Positions 5,796 through 12,929 of a stretch of 15,520 nucleotides of DNA are shown here, in pieces (the first letter of the stretch is position 1; every line of letters begins with the position of its first letter). Below the pieces are notes generated by a model, which was given only the letters and a program-made list of their open reading frames with translations, was not told the origin of the DNA and did no database searches. The DNA comes from Actinomycetes bacterium (GTDB lineage Bacteria; Actinomycetota; Acidimicrobiia; Acidimicrobiales; SZUA-35): the NCBI GenBank assembly GCA_024227975.1, contig JAAETV010000070.1:1-15520 (forward strand), given 5' to 3'. The translations under genes and the position numbers were made by a program.

Positions 5796-5817
5796 CTACG
5801 CCTAGGCCTAGGCGTAG
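5796..5817. terminator. 22-bp perfect palindrome between convergent genes
   Basis: CTACGCCTAGG followed directly by its reverse complement CCTAGGCGTAG. Additional GGCGTAG (5781-5787) and CCTAGG (5790-5795) copies lie just before it. It sits between the ends of the A-type carrier gene and the converging MBL-fold gene, whose TAG stop is inside it. It probably acts as a bidirectional terminator; no T tract is present. Confidence 0.55.
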
Positions 5818-6380
5818 AGGACAGTCTTGGCGTTTTCGATGTACTGGCCGTGACCGGGGGCGATGGCCTTGATCCGGTACGACTTCACCTTGGCCGGTAG
5901 TCCGTCAGGGACACCGTCGTCGCAGTGATCACCGGTGAGCAGGGTCCGCTCCTGTTCCAGAACAAACGAGTAGCGACCATCTGCCCCATCGTTGATGGCA
6001 ACAGCCGTGATCCTGAACTCGGTGGCATCGATCTTGTAGCCGTCACCGAGAACCCCGTCGGCCCCGTCGAAGCCGGGAGGAGCTACCAACTCAGCTCCCG
6101 TCCGCTCCTTGAGCTGCACCGCTCCGGCCGAGTATTGCTCGCTGGTGTCAGTCAGCACGATCCAGCGGATGCGGTCGCCCCCGCATCCACACAACACATC
6201 GAGGTGGCTGGCATCGGAGGGCCCAGGGTCGATGATGACAATCTCATCGATACCAACCAGGTAGGTGTTGAGGCCGGGCTCACCATCGGCTCCCTCCGAA
6301 GCGATCCGCCTCACCAAAGGGCTGAGGGCACGGGCAACGCCAGGGGTGATCGGGGGCAGAGGTGCTGGTTCTTCGATCAT
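5808..6380 (-). CDS. Metallo-beta-lactamase-fold protein lacking most metal ligands
   Basis: The product from ATG 6380 is 190 aa with the layout of LACTB2-like MBL-fold hydrolases: an N-terminal NTYLVGIDEIVIIDPGPSD segment (residues 38-56), a middle motif IVLTDTSEQYSAGA (74-87), LLTGDHCDDG (148-156) and APGHGQY (174-180). In active members the middle motif is LTHTHxDHxGG. Here the ligand positions are D78, S80, Q82 and Y83, and the usual GHTPGS motif is replaced by NDGADGRYSF. Only the GDH Asp151 and PGHG His177 remain. Zinc hydrolysis as in the family is therefore unlikely. It follows the FxsA-like gene by 28 nt and is probably co-transcribed. The start is the first family-consistent ATG; its AGGAG lies 11-12 nt upstream, farther than ideal, and an N-terminal extension overlapping fxsA seems unlikely. 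Confidence 0.8.
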   Translation of the reverse strand: MIEEPAPLPPITPGVARALSPLVRRIASEGADGEPGLNTYLVGIDEIVIIDPGPSDASHLDVLCGCGGDRIRWIVLTDTSEQYSAGAVQLKERTGAELVAPPGFDGADGVLGDGYKIDATEFRITAVAINDGADGRYSFVLEQERTLLTGDHCDDGVPDGLPAKVKSYRIKAIAPGHGQYIENAKTVLYA

Positions 6381-6408
6381 ATTGATGAAGATCTCCTGGT
6401 GAGATGCA

Positions 6409-7056
6409 TCAGTCGAGCTCCCGCGGAGCTGACTTCGGGATGTCTTCGTCGACGGCGTCGCCCTGGGCGCTGCCGTCGTGGTGTTCCTCGACGTCGACGA
6501 CGTCTCGGCGGGCATAGGGCCCAGCATTCGGAAATGACACGTTGAGCCCACCGATGCCGGCGAAACCACGGCTCAGGAGGGCGTCGAAGCGATCGCGGAC
6601 CCGCGACCTGACCCAGTAACGGACCGGGGGCACCAGCAACGCCATACCTGCCAGCCCGGTGATGAGGCCGGGGATGAGCAGGAGGAGCCCAGCGGCGGCC
6701 AGAAGTCCGTGATCAGCGGCGCCCCGACCGGTTCCGGATCTGCTTCCGGTAGCAGAAGATCCCCGGGTACCACCCACGGAGCGCGAGGCTTGGGACAGGG
6801 GCTCGACACTGCCCCGCAACAGAGCAGGGACATGACGGCGCAAGAGGAGGGAGCCGGCAAGGAAAGCGGCGAGGCTGGCCCAGATCACGACGGATCCACC
6901 AACCAAGCTGGCGGCAAAGCCGAAAAACAGGTATTCGGCAATGACCAACGTCAGAACGCCAAGCGCACCTCGTGAAAACATCTCAGTCACCAGTCTACCG
7001 TCCCTTGGGGACGCGGCCGACTCGCCACGGCTGGTCGTATGTCGACCAACGTCCAT
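6409..7056 (-). CDS. fxsA: FxsA family membrane protein
   Basis: FxsA homologues are small cytoplasmic-membrane proteins; the E. coli one, when overproduced, relieves F-plasmid exclusion of phage T7, and its normal role is unclear. The match is in two blocks: LVIAEYLFFGFAASLVGGSV, followed by a second hydrophobic stretch ending LLRRHVPALL; and after a linker, LLAAAGLLLLIPGLITGLAG with LLVPPVRYWVRSRVRDRF. The linker (about residues 81-112) is rich in Ser, Gly and Arg and longer than usual. A charged C-terminal tail follows (VVDVEEHHDG...). ATG 7056 has GAGG 7 nt upstream and is used here. ATG 6981 would start right before the first membrane helix as in most relatives and has a TAGACT box 10 nt upstream, so it is a serious alternative. 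It is first in a two-gene leftward unit with the MBL-fold gene. Confidence 0.82.
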   Translation of the reverse strand: MDVGRHTTSRGESAASPRDGRLVTEMFSRGALGVLTLVIAEYLFFGFAASLVGGSVVIWASLAAFLAGSLLLRRHVPALLRGSVEPLSQASRSVGGTRGSSATGSRSGTGRGAADHGLLAAAGLLLLIPGLITGLAGMALLVPPVRYWVRSRVRDRFDALLSRGFAGIGGLNVSFPNAGPYARRDVVDVEEHHDGSAQGDAVDEDIPKSAPRELD

Positions 7057-7173
7057 GCAGCCACCTCATCTACCCTCTCCAGCTCAGCCCTGTGGCCAGG
7101 GGGAACCGACCACCCGAAGGCCCCGGCCAGGGTCTGGAGTAGCGGTGAGGACCGGTGGGGCTAGGGTTCCAAC
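7057..7173. other. Divergent intergenic region between fxsA and selA
   Basis: This 117-bp GC-rich gap should hold promoters in both directions. I can point only to the TAGGGT box before selA and the GAGG ribosome-binding site before fxsA. No tRNA-Sec or other RNA fold is visible. Confidence 0.4.
7162..7167 (+). promoter_or_regulatory. Putative -10 box (TAGGGT) for leaderless selA
   Basis: TAGGGT ends 6 nt before the selA GTG, a spacing that would start transcription on the start codon. No -35 element or Shine-Dalgarno is convincing. Confidence 0.4.
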
Positions 7174-8496
7174 GTGACTCGGCCCCCCTCGGTTGATCAG
7201 CTCGCTCGCGCCCTGGCCCCAGACCTGCCCCATCCCCTGGCGGTCGAGGTGGCTCGCCAGGCCATCCAAGATGACCAGGTCGACGAGATCGATGAGCTGG
7301 CCCGGCTCCGTCGTCGGCGCCTCCTGATTCCCGTCATCAACGCCACCGGAGTACTACTCCACACCAACCTCGGCCGGGCCCCCATCGCCAACGAGACGGC
7401 AGCGACCTACTCCAACCTGGAGCTCGACCTCGCCAGCGGGTCCCGGGGAAGCCGCCAACAGGCCGTCGGCAGCCTCCTCGCCTGCGCCTGCGGAGCCGAG
7501 GCGGCCATGGTGGTCAACAACTGTGCCAGCGCCGTGATGCTGAGCCTGGCTGCCGTGGCTGGTCGGGGTCCGGTTGGGGTCAGTCGGGGGGAAATGGTCG
7601 AGATCGGGGGTGCGTTCCGAGTGCCAGACGTGATGGCTCTATCCGGAGCAGCTCTGGTCGAGGTCGGTACCACCAACCGCACCCGCCTAGGCGACTATCG
7701 AAGCGCGGTCGAGGACCAACGGGTGGGGTCGGTACTCAAGGTGCACCAATCGAACTATCGGATCGTGGGATTCACCGAGGACACCTCAGTGGCGGCCCTG
7801 GCTTCACTCGATGTACCGGTCCTGGTCGACATCGGCTCGGGGTTGCTCGACGCCAACTGCCCCTGGTTGACCGGACCGCCCCCTCCATGGCTCGAAGGTG
7901 AACCAGCAGCCCGCCAGACGCTGGAGACCGGGGCTGATCTGGTCATGTTCAGCGGCGACAAGCTCTTTGGCGGCCCCCAAGCCGGGATCATCGCCGGCCG
8001 CAAAGATCTGGTCGATGCCTGTGGCCGCCATCCCCTGGCTCGGGCCCTGCGGCCAGGATCACTGGTGTTGTCGGCCCTCCAGGAGACGACCTTGGCCTAC
8101 CTCCGCCGCGACGGCGATGCCATCCCGTTCTGGCGCATGGCAACCATCGCCACCGACGTCCTGCAGGCCAGGGCCGATGCCCTGGCGGCAGCCGTCGCCA
8201 ATGCCCCCTCCTCGACCTCTGGTGATACTGGCTCGGCCATCCGGGTCCGGGCCATCGCGACCGAGGCCATGGCCGGCGGCGGGACGCTACCAACCGTGAC
8301 GATGGCCAGCGCCGGGGTTGCCGTCGAAGGCGACCACACCGCCTCCCTGCGCAACCGCGAGCGGCCCATCATCGCCCGGGTCGATGCCAACCGAACCATC
8401 CTGGACCTCCGCACCGTCGACCCTGGCGACGACACCGAAACGGCCCAGGCTCTGGCCGAATTGGCGACCCCCTTGACCCCCGGAGGGGTGAGGTGA
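7174..8496 (+). CDS. selA: L-seryl-tRNA(Sec) selenium transferase
   Basis: SelA is a PLP enzyme that converts seryl-tRNA(Sec) to selenocysteyl-tRNA(Sec) using selenophosphate. The 440-residue product is close to the usual 460. Family motifs seen: INATGVLLHTNLGRAP at 55-70, VNNCASAVMLSL at 114-125, GGAFRVPDVM at 145-154, VGTTNRTRL at 164-172, KVHQSNYRIVGF at 189-200 and FSGDKLFGGPQAG at 259-271, with K263 the PLP-binding lysine. The N-terminal region (1-50) matches the tRNA-contacting domain. The GTG start has no Shine-Dalgarno but a TAGGGT box 6 nt upstream. The stop overlaps the selB GTG in a GTGA, so the two are translationally coupled. The substrate tRNA gene (selC) and selenophosphate synthetase (selD) are not in this window. 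Confidence 0.96.
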   Translation: MTRPPSVDQLARALAPDLPHPLAVEVARQAIQDDQVDEIDELARLRRRRLLIPVINATGVLLHTNLGRAPIANETAATYSNLELDLASGSRGSRQQAVGSLLACACGAEAAMVVNNCASAVMLSLAAVAGRGPVGVSRGEMVEIGGAFRVPDVMALSGAALVEVGTTNRTRLGDYRSAVEDQRVGSVLKVHQSNYRIVGFTEDTSVAALASLDVPVLVDIGSGLLDANCPWLTGPPPPWLEGEPAARQTLETGADLVMFSGDKLFGGPQAGIIAGRKDLVDACGRHPLARALRPGSLVLSALQETTLAYLRRDGDAIPFWRMATIATDVLQARADALAAAVANAPSSTSGDTGSAIRVRAIATEAMAGGGTLPTVTMASAGVAVEGDHTASLRNRERPIIARVDANRTILDLRTVDPGDDTETAQALAELATPLTPGGVR

Positions 8497-10214
8497 GCGT
8501 CATCGCCACCGCCGGCCACGTCGACCACGGCAAGTCGACCCTGGTGTTGCGGCTCACCGGGACCGACCCCGACCGCTGGGACGAGGAGAAGGCCCGCGGC
8601 CTCACCATCGATCTCGGCTTCGCCAGCATGAACCTGCCATCGGGGCGGGAGCTGTCGTTCATCGACGTCCCGGGCCATGTCCGATTCCTTCGCAACATGT
8701 TGGCTGGGGTCGGAGCGGTCGACGCCTGCCTGTTCGTGGTATCGGCCGTCGAGGGGTGGAAGCCTCAATCGGAGGAACACCTGCGAATCCTGTCTCTGCT
8801 TGGCATCGAGCAGGGGATCGTTGCCCTGACCAAGATCGACCAGGTCGACGATGATCTCTACGCTCTGGCCGAGCTCGACGTCGAGGAACAGGTGGAAGGC
8901 ACCTTCCTCGAAGGGGCGCCCGTGATCGGGGTGTCGGCCACCGAAGGCCTCGGGCTCGACGAGCTACGGGCCGAGCTCGACCTCCTCGTAGACACGATGC
9001 GCCCCCGCGACCCTTCAGCCTCGCCCCGGATGTGGGTCGACCGAGCCTTCGCCCCTGCTGGGGCCGGGACCGTGGTCACCGGGACCCTCGTCGGTGGGAC
9101 CCTGCGGGTGGGCGACGAGGTCCTGCTCGAACCGGGCGGTCACCAAGCCCGGATCCGTAGCCTCCAGTCGCACCATCGTCAGGCCGACGAGATCGGGCCC
9201 GGCAACCGGGCCGCCGTCAATCTGACCGGGGTGAGCCATCACGACCTCGGGCGGGGCCATGTCCTGGTCGAGGCAGGAGCCTGGCACTACACCCGCATGA
9301 TCGACGCTGAACTGAACGTGTTGGCCAGCCTGTCCCATCCCGTCAGTCGACGGGGGGCCTATGCCGCCTATGTCGGCTCCGGTGAGCTCCCGGCCCGGGT
9401 CCGCGTCCTCGGCACCGGTGAGCTGGAGCCCGGTAGCACTGGAGCCGTCCGCCTCTACCTCGACCAGCGGATCCCCCTCCTCCCCGGAGACCGGTTCATC
9501 TTGCGCGAGAGCGGCCGAGAGGAGACAGTTGGCGGCGGCCAGATCCTCGACATCGATCCTCTGCTTCCAGCCTCCAAGGCTGTTCCCGACCGTGACGTCG
9601 ATCGGGTGGTGGCTGAGCGGGGCTGGGTCAAGGTCGACGAGCTGCGCCGCCTGACCGGGGTGGTACGCGAATCCAGCGTTGGGAACTGGGTGGTGGCCAA
9701 AAAGACGCTGGCCGAGACGATCGAGGTGGTCAGAGCGCGGATCGAGGAAGCAGGGCCCCTCGGCCTGGATTCGGCTGGCCTTGATGAGCGGGAACGAGCT
9801 GTCGTCGATCTCATCGACGAAGCCTCAGTCGAGGCCGGGCGGATCACCATGGGCGAACCGGTCGACCCTCTGGCCGATCACCCTTGGGTGGCCGCCTTGG
9901 AGGCCGAGTTGTTTGCCCCGCCGGGCCCAGACGGGGTCGACCGGGGAGAGATCCGCGAACTGGTCCGCCGGGGTTCAGTAGTCGAGAACGGGGGCGTCTA
10001 TTTCGCCGCCGCTGCCATCGTCGAAGCTGGCCGTCGGCTGGCCCGGCTCCTGGCCGATCAGCCGACCGGCTTCACGGTGGCCGAGGCGCGTGACCTGTTG
10101 GGCACCACCCGCAAATATGTGCTCCCCCTGCTAGCCCATCTCGACCAGACGGGGGTCACTCGGCGCCGCGATGATCTGCGGATAGCGGGGCCGCGCCTAC
10201 CAGCCGCCGACTGA
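8493..10214 (+). CDS. selB: Selenocysteine-specific elongation factor
   Basis: SelB is the EF-Tu-like GTPase that delivers Sec-tRNA to the ribosome at UGA codons marked by a SECIS hairpin. In the 573-aa product, the G domain has GHVDHGKS (8-15), a switch I segment EKARGLTIDLGFA (32-44), DVPGH (58-62) and TKID (113-116). Beta-barrel domains follow (AGAGTVVTGTLVGGTLRVGD, the EF-Tu domain 2 signature). The C-terminal ~230 residues contain winged-helix repeats (VDELRRLTGV, GEIRELVRRGSV, TVAEARDLLGTTRKYVLPLL) that bind the SECIS RNA. The start GTG overlaps the selA stop by 4 bp. The 3' end overlaps the converging whiB gene by 18 bp. The protein is slightly shorter than the 614-aa E. coli SelB, which is within family range. 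Confidence 0.96.
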   Translation: MSVIATAGHVDHGKSTLVLRLTGTDPDRWDEEKARGLTIDLGFASMNLPSGRELSFIDVPGHVRFLRNMLAGVGAVDACLFVVSAVEGWKPQSEEHLRILSLLGIEQGIVALTKIDQVDDDLYALAELDVEEQVEGTFLEGAPVIGVSATEGLGLDELRAELDLLVDTMRPRDPSASPRMWVDRAFAPAGAGTVVTGTLVGGTLRVGDEVLLEPGGHQARIRSLQSHHRQADEIGPGNRAAVNLTGVSHHDLGRGHVLVEAGAWHYTRMIDAELNVLASLSHPVSRRGAYAAYVGSGELPARVRVLGTGELEPGSTGAVRLYLDQRIPLLPGDRFILRESGREETVGGGQILDIDPLLPASKAVPDRDVDRVVAERGWVKVDELRRLTGVVRESSVGNWVVAKKTLAETIEVVRARIEEAGPLGLDSAGLDERERAVVDLIDEASVEAGRITMGEPVDPLADHPWVAALEAELFAPPGPDGVDRGEIRELVRRGSVVENGGVYFAAAAIVEAGRRLARLLADQPTGFTVAEARDLLGTTRKYVLPLLAHLDQTGVTRRRDDLRIAGPRLPAAD

Positions 10215-10457
10215 ACGACGCTCGACCGCGGTCAAACCGCCCCAGATCCCGTGCTGTTCACGAATCTCGATGGCGTAGCTCCGGCAATCGACCTGAACTG
10301 GACAGTCCGAACAGATCTCTTTGGCCCTCCGCTCCCGCTGGCGCTTGTCTGACCGCCGCTCCATCTGCGGCGGCGGAAAGAAGATGGCTTGATTGGGCCC
10401 TCGACAAGCAGCCCGGTGCTGCCAGAGAACGTCGAGCTCGATTTCCTGGATTGACAT
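10197..10457 (-). CDS. WhiB-like (Wbl) iron-sulfur transcription regulator
   Basis: Wbl proteins are actinobacterial [4Fe-4S] regulators that bind the primary sigma factor and sense redox state or NO. The 86-aa product has the four cluster cysteines C18, C49, C52 and C58 (AACRGPN, EICSDCP, VDCRSYA), the GIWGG turn at 70-74 and a short basic segment after it (AVERRSVGGW). The spacing between the first and second Cys (30 residues, with a highly charged RRSDKRQRERRAK stretch) is longer than in most WhiB proteins. ATG 10457 is preferred over GTG 10472; a G-rich stretch lies 7 nt upstream. The gene is the 3' neighbour of the NfeD gene and ends within selB on the other strand. I cannot assign it to a numbered WhiB subgroup; its position near paired ArsA genes recalls mycobacterial whiB4. 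Confidence 0.93.
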   Translation of the reverse strand: MSIQEIELDVLWQHRAACRGPNQAIFFPPPQMERRSDKRQRERRAKEICSDCPVQVDCRSYAIEIREQHGIWGGLTAVERRSVGGW

Positions 10458-10487
10458 GCTCGCACCCCCCACGGTACTTCGGCCAAG

Positions 10488-10516
10488 ACTTTATGCCCGC
10501 GGAGGAGGCGATTCAA
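10488..10516 (-). promoter_or_regulatory. Sigma-70-like promoter for whiB
   Basis: On the minus strand TTGAAT (10511-10516) and TAAAGT (10488-10493) are separated by 17 bp. Transcription would start near 10481 and give a leader of about 24 nt before the ATG at 10457. It is the best paired -35/-10 in the window. Confidence 0.55.
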
Positions 10517-10524
10517 GTGCAAGT

Positions 10525-11994
10525 TCATCCGCGGTCTCGATAGTCCCTGGCTCCGCCCTCTTCTGGTTCGATCTCCAGCAACAAACGGTCGAGGCCCACG
10601 ACCCGCACCGGGTCACCAGCGCTGACGGGTGTGGCACGATTGGTGGTCGCTCTCCATGCCACATCGCGGATCTTGACGGTGCCCTCGGGTGAAACGTCGG
10701 TGATGGCTTCCCCCATCTCACCGATCATCCACCTACGCCCGATGGTCGGGGTCGAGAAGCGGCTGCGAACCATCGTCGGCATGCCGGTGTAGGCATAGAG
10801 CACGGCCCCCACGATCCCAGCGATGACGGTGACCCACGAAATCGACAGACCGTCGTAGAGGGTGAAGGTACCGGCCACGAACAGCCCGATTCCCAGGGCC
10901 GAATAGAGGCGCGGCACATTGGTTTGGATATCGACGGCCATGGCCAGAAAGGCGGCGATGATCAGCCCGATCCCCCACCATCGGGTAGGGAGCACGGCCA
11001 GCCCATAGCAACCGAGGCTGAGCAAGACGGCCCCGATCACGCCGCCAATGCCGACCCCAGCAGTGAACAGCTCGAAGACCAGTAGGCCAAGGCCCAAGGC
11101 GAAGAACAGGTAGGCCACCTCGGGGCTGGCCACCGTGTGGAACAGCTGGGACGTGAGAGAAAGCCCGGTCAACTGGTTTTGGGTAACAGGAATCGTGCGC
11201 AGACCAGGAGTGTTCTGGATAGTGGCGAGGCCGTTGTCGGAATCGTCGGCAGATCCTCCATCATCGCCGCCTGCGACGGTGGCCGTCGTGTCCTGGCATT
11301 GGATGACTTCGTAGCCTGGGATCTGGGCTACGAACGGCAAGATGGTGGCAACATCGCTGAGGGGACCGATCGAGATACCGAGCTGTACGGCCTCATCGGC
11401 GGTGATCTCGGTGGCCTCGAGGCGTTCAGTTGCTTGGCCGAAGGCCGGAGGGAATGAGCTCGGCAGCCGGGCCTGACCAGTGGAACCCACCGTTGAGCCT
11501 GGTGAGATGCCGACCAGGTCGGCCACCCCCAACAATTCGGCGGCCCCCCCGATGGCAGTGGCCCCGCTCTGGCCGACCCAGACGGCAATCGTCACTGGCG
11601 ACTCATCGAGGCGAGTGGCCAACTCAACGAACTCCTCCTGGCCCAAGACGCTGCCCCCACTGTCGAGCCACAACACCATGGCCAAGAGGTCCTTCTCCTC
11701 GGCCTGGTCCAGTTGATCGAGCACGAAGGAGTGGACGACGGGGTCAATGAGTCCGTTGACCTTCACGATCCTGATCGTGGTGGTTCCGGTCGCGACATCG
11801 TTGAGATCATCGGGGCAAGCGGCGAGATCACTGGTCTGAGCCGAGGCCGGATTCGGGGTCGACAACAACGACAAGCAGCCGAAGCCAATGGCGATGGCGG
11901 CCGCGATGAGGGCCAACCGTCGACGGCGACCGTGGCTACCAGTGAGGGGCACTAGCCTCGGGTCCAGTGAGTGTCGCTGACTTCTTCGCTTCAT
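10525..11994 (-). CDS. NfeD family membrane protein with degenerate ClpP-like protease domain
   Basis: The 489-aa product from ATG 11994 has an N-terminal signal peptide (RRRRLALIAAAIAIGFG ... PASAQ), an extracytoplasmic ClpP/crotonase-like domain (about residues 70-240), four to five membrane helices (about 295-410) and a C-terminal NfeD OB-fold (about 420-475, GEMGEAITDVSPEGTVKIRD). This is the architecture of long NfeD (NfeD1b) proteins, thought to work with SPFH/flotillin-type partners in membrane organisation. In active members the nucleophile lies in GARAASAG; here it reads SGATAIGGA with Gly at the Ser position, so proteolysis is doubtful. ATG 11994 has AGGA 6 nt upstream. GTG 11952 is an alternative that avoids overlapping the divergent ATPase gene and still leaves a full signal peptide. 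It lies 67 nt upstream of whiB on the same strand. No SPFH gene is adjacent. Confidence 0.82.
   Translation of the reverse strand: MKRRSQRHSLDPRLVPLTGSHGRRRRLALIAAAIAIGFGCLSLLSTPNPASAQTSDLAACPDDLNDVATGTTTIRIVKVNGLIDPVVHSFVLDQLDQAEEKDLLAMVLWLDSGGSVLGQEEFVELATRLDESPVTIAVWVGQSGATAIGGAAELLGVADLVGISPGSTVGSTGQARLPSSFPPAFGQATERLEATEITADEAVQLGISIGPLSDVATILPFVAQIPGYEVIQCQDTTATVAGGDDGGSADDSDNGLATIQNTPGLRTIPVTQNQLTGLSLTSQLFHTVASPEVAYLFFALGLGLLVFELFTAGVGIGGVIGAVLLSLGCYGLAVLPTRWWGIGLIIAAFLAMAVDIQTNVPRLYSALGIGLFVAGTFTLYDGLSISWVTVIAGIVGAVLYAYTGMPTMVRSRFSTPTIGRRWMIGEMGEAITDVSPEGTVKIRDVAWRATTNRATPVSAGDPVRVVGLDRLLLEIEPEEGGARDYRDRG
11953..11958 (+). promoter_or_regulatory. Putative -10 box (TAGCCT) for leaderless ATPase gene
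   Basis: TAGCCT ends 8 nt before the GTG at 11967. It lies inside the 5' end of the NfeD frame if that gene starts at 11994, or in the 14-bp gap if it starts at 11952. Confidence 0.3.
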
Positions 11995-12929
11995 CGCGAG
12001 TCCTGATCGTCGCCGGCAAGGGCGGGGTTGGGAAGACAACGGTAGGGGCAACTCTTGGAGTCGCGGCTACTCGGGCGGGCTGCGAGGTACTTCTGATCGA
12101 GCTGGAAGGACACAGCAATCTGGCTGCACCGTTCGGCTTGAGCCAGCTCGCCTACTCGACCACAGTGCTGGAGGACGTGTCTGGATGTGGCACCTTGCGG
12201 GCCCGCCAGATCACGCCCGACGAAGCCTTGGCTGACTATCTGGAGACGAGTGGCCTGCGTGCCATCACCGATCGGATGACCCGAACCGGGGCTGTCGATG
12301 TGGTCGCTACCACCGCTCCCGGTATCCGTGACCTGGTCACCCTGGGCAAGATCCGCCAGTTGGAGCAGGCAAAGGAGGCCGATCTGATCATCGTCGACGC
12401 CCCCGCCGCCGGCCACGCTGTCACCTTCCTGCAAGCCGCATCAGGATTGGCCAAGGTCACCCCATCGGGCCCCGTCCGCCACCAGGCTGACCTGGTACTG
12501 GATCTGCTGGGCGACGCCGATCGCTGCCAGGTCTTGCTCGTCACCCTCCCGGAGGAGGCCCCGGTTGGCGAGGTGGTGGAGACGGCCTACAGCCTGGAAG
12601 ATCGGGTTGGGGTGAAGCTGGGACCGATCGTGGTCAATAGCTGCTGGACCCCTGTCGAAGGCCTGGAGGCGGCGCTTGCCGGTATCGAGGCTGACACCGG
12701 GCAGAAGGCCAGGTATGCCGATGATGGAGTGCGGTGCCAGTTGGAGCAGGCGGGGCGGTATCGCTTGGGACGGATCGAGGAGCAGCGAAGCGAAATCGCT
12801 CGTCTGCAAGCAGAGTTGCCGCTGGCCACTGTTGAGTTGCCGTTCCTGTTCACCACCACCATCGACCGGGGCCATCTCGACGTGTTGGCCGATGCCCTGA
12901 CCGACCAGTTGGGTGGGGGCCGGCCGTGA
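11967..12929 (+). CDS. ArsA/Get3-like ATPase, first of a pair
   Basis: The 320-aa protein starts with a deviant Walker A, GKGGVGKTT (17-25), including the signature lysine K18 that reaches across the dimer in MinD/ArsA/Get3 ATPases. IIVDAPAAGHAVTFL near residues 135-149 is the switch II/A-loop region (DxPAAGH). Relatives include arsenite-pump ATPases and the eukaryotic tail-anchor chaperone Get3; actinobacterial paired forms such as M. tuberculosis Rv3679/Rv3680 do not appear to be arsenic pumps. Here no arsB, arsR or other arsenic gene is nearby, so a membrane-protein or stress role is more likely. The metal-binding cysteines of Get3 are not evident. GTG 11967 has no Shine-Dalgarno but a TAGCCT box 8 nt upstream. 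The stop overlaps the next GTG by 4 bp (GTGA), so the pair is co-translated, probably as a heterodimer. Confidence 0.9.
   Translation: MSVADFFASSRVLIVAGKGGVGKTTVGATLGVAATRAGCEVLLIELEGHSNLAAPFGLSQLAYSTTVLEDVSGCGTLRARQITPDEALADYLETSGLRAITDRMTRTGAVDVVATTAPGIRDLVTLGKIRQLEQAKEADLIIVDAPAAGHAVTFLQAASGLAKVTPSGPVRHQADLVLDLLGDADRCQVLLVTLPEEAPVGEVVETAYSLEDRVGVKLGPIVVNSCWTPVEGLEAALAGIEADTGQKARYADDGVRCQLEQAGRYRLGRIEEQRSEIARLQAELPLATVELPFLFTTTIDRGHLDVLADALTDQLGGGRP

Noticed and set aside
5925..6545. 206-aa plus-strand frame antisense to the MBL-fold gene
   Set aside because: It is a shadow frame; the minus-strand product has clear MBL-fold landmarks.
7057..7173. Search for selC (tRNA-Sec) next to selA
   Set aside because: No long acceptor/T-arm helix or TCA anticodon loop is visible on either strand.
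8097..8780. 227-aa minus-strand frame across the selA/selB junction
   Set aside because: It is antisense to two well-identified genes and has no domain features.
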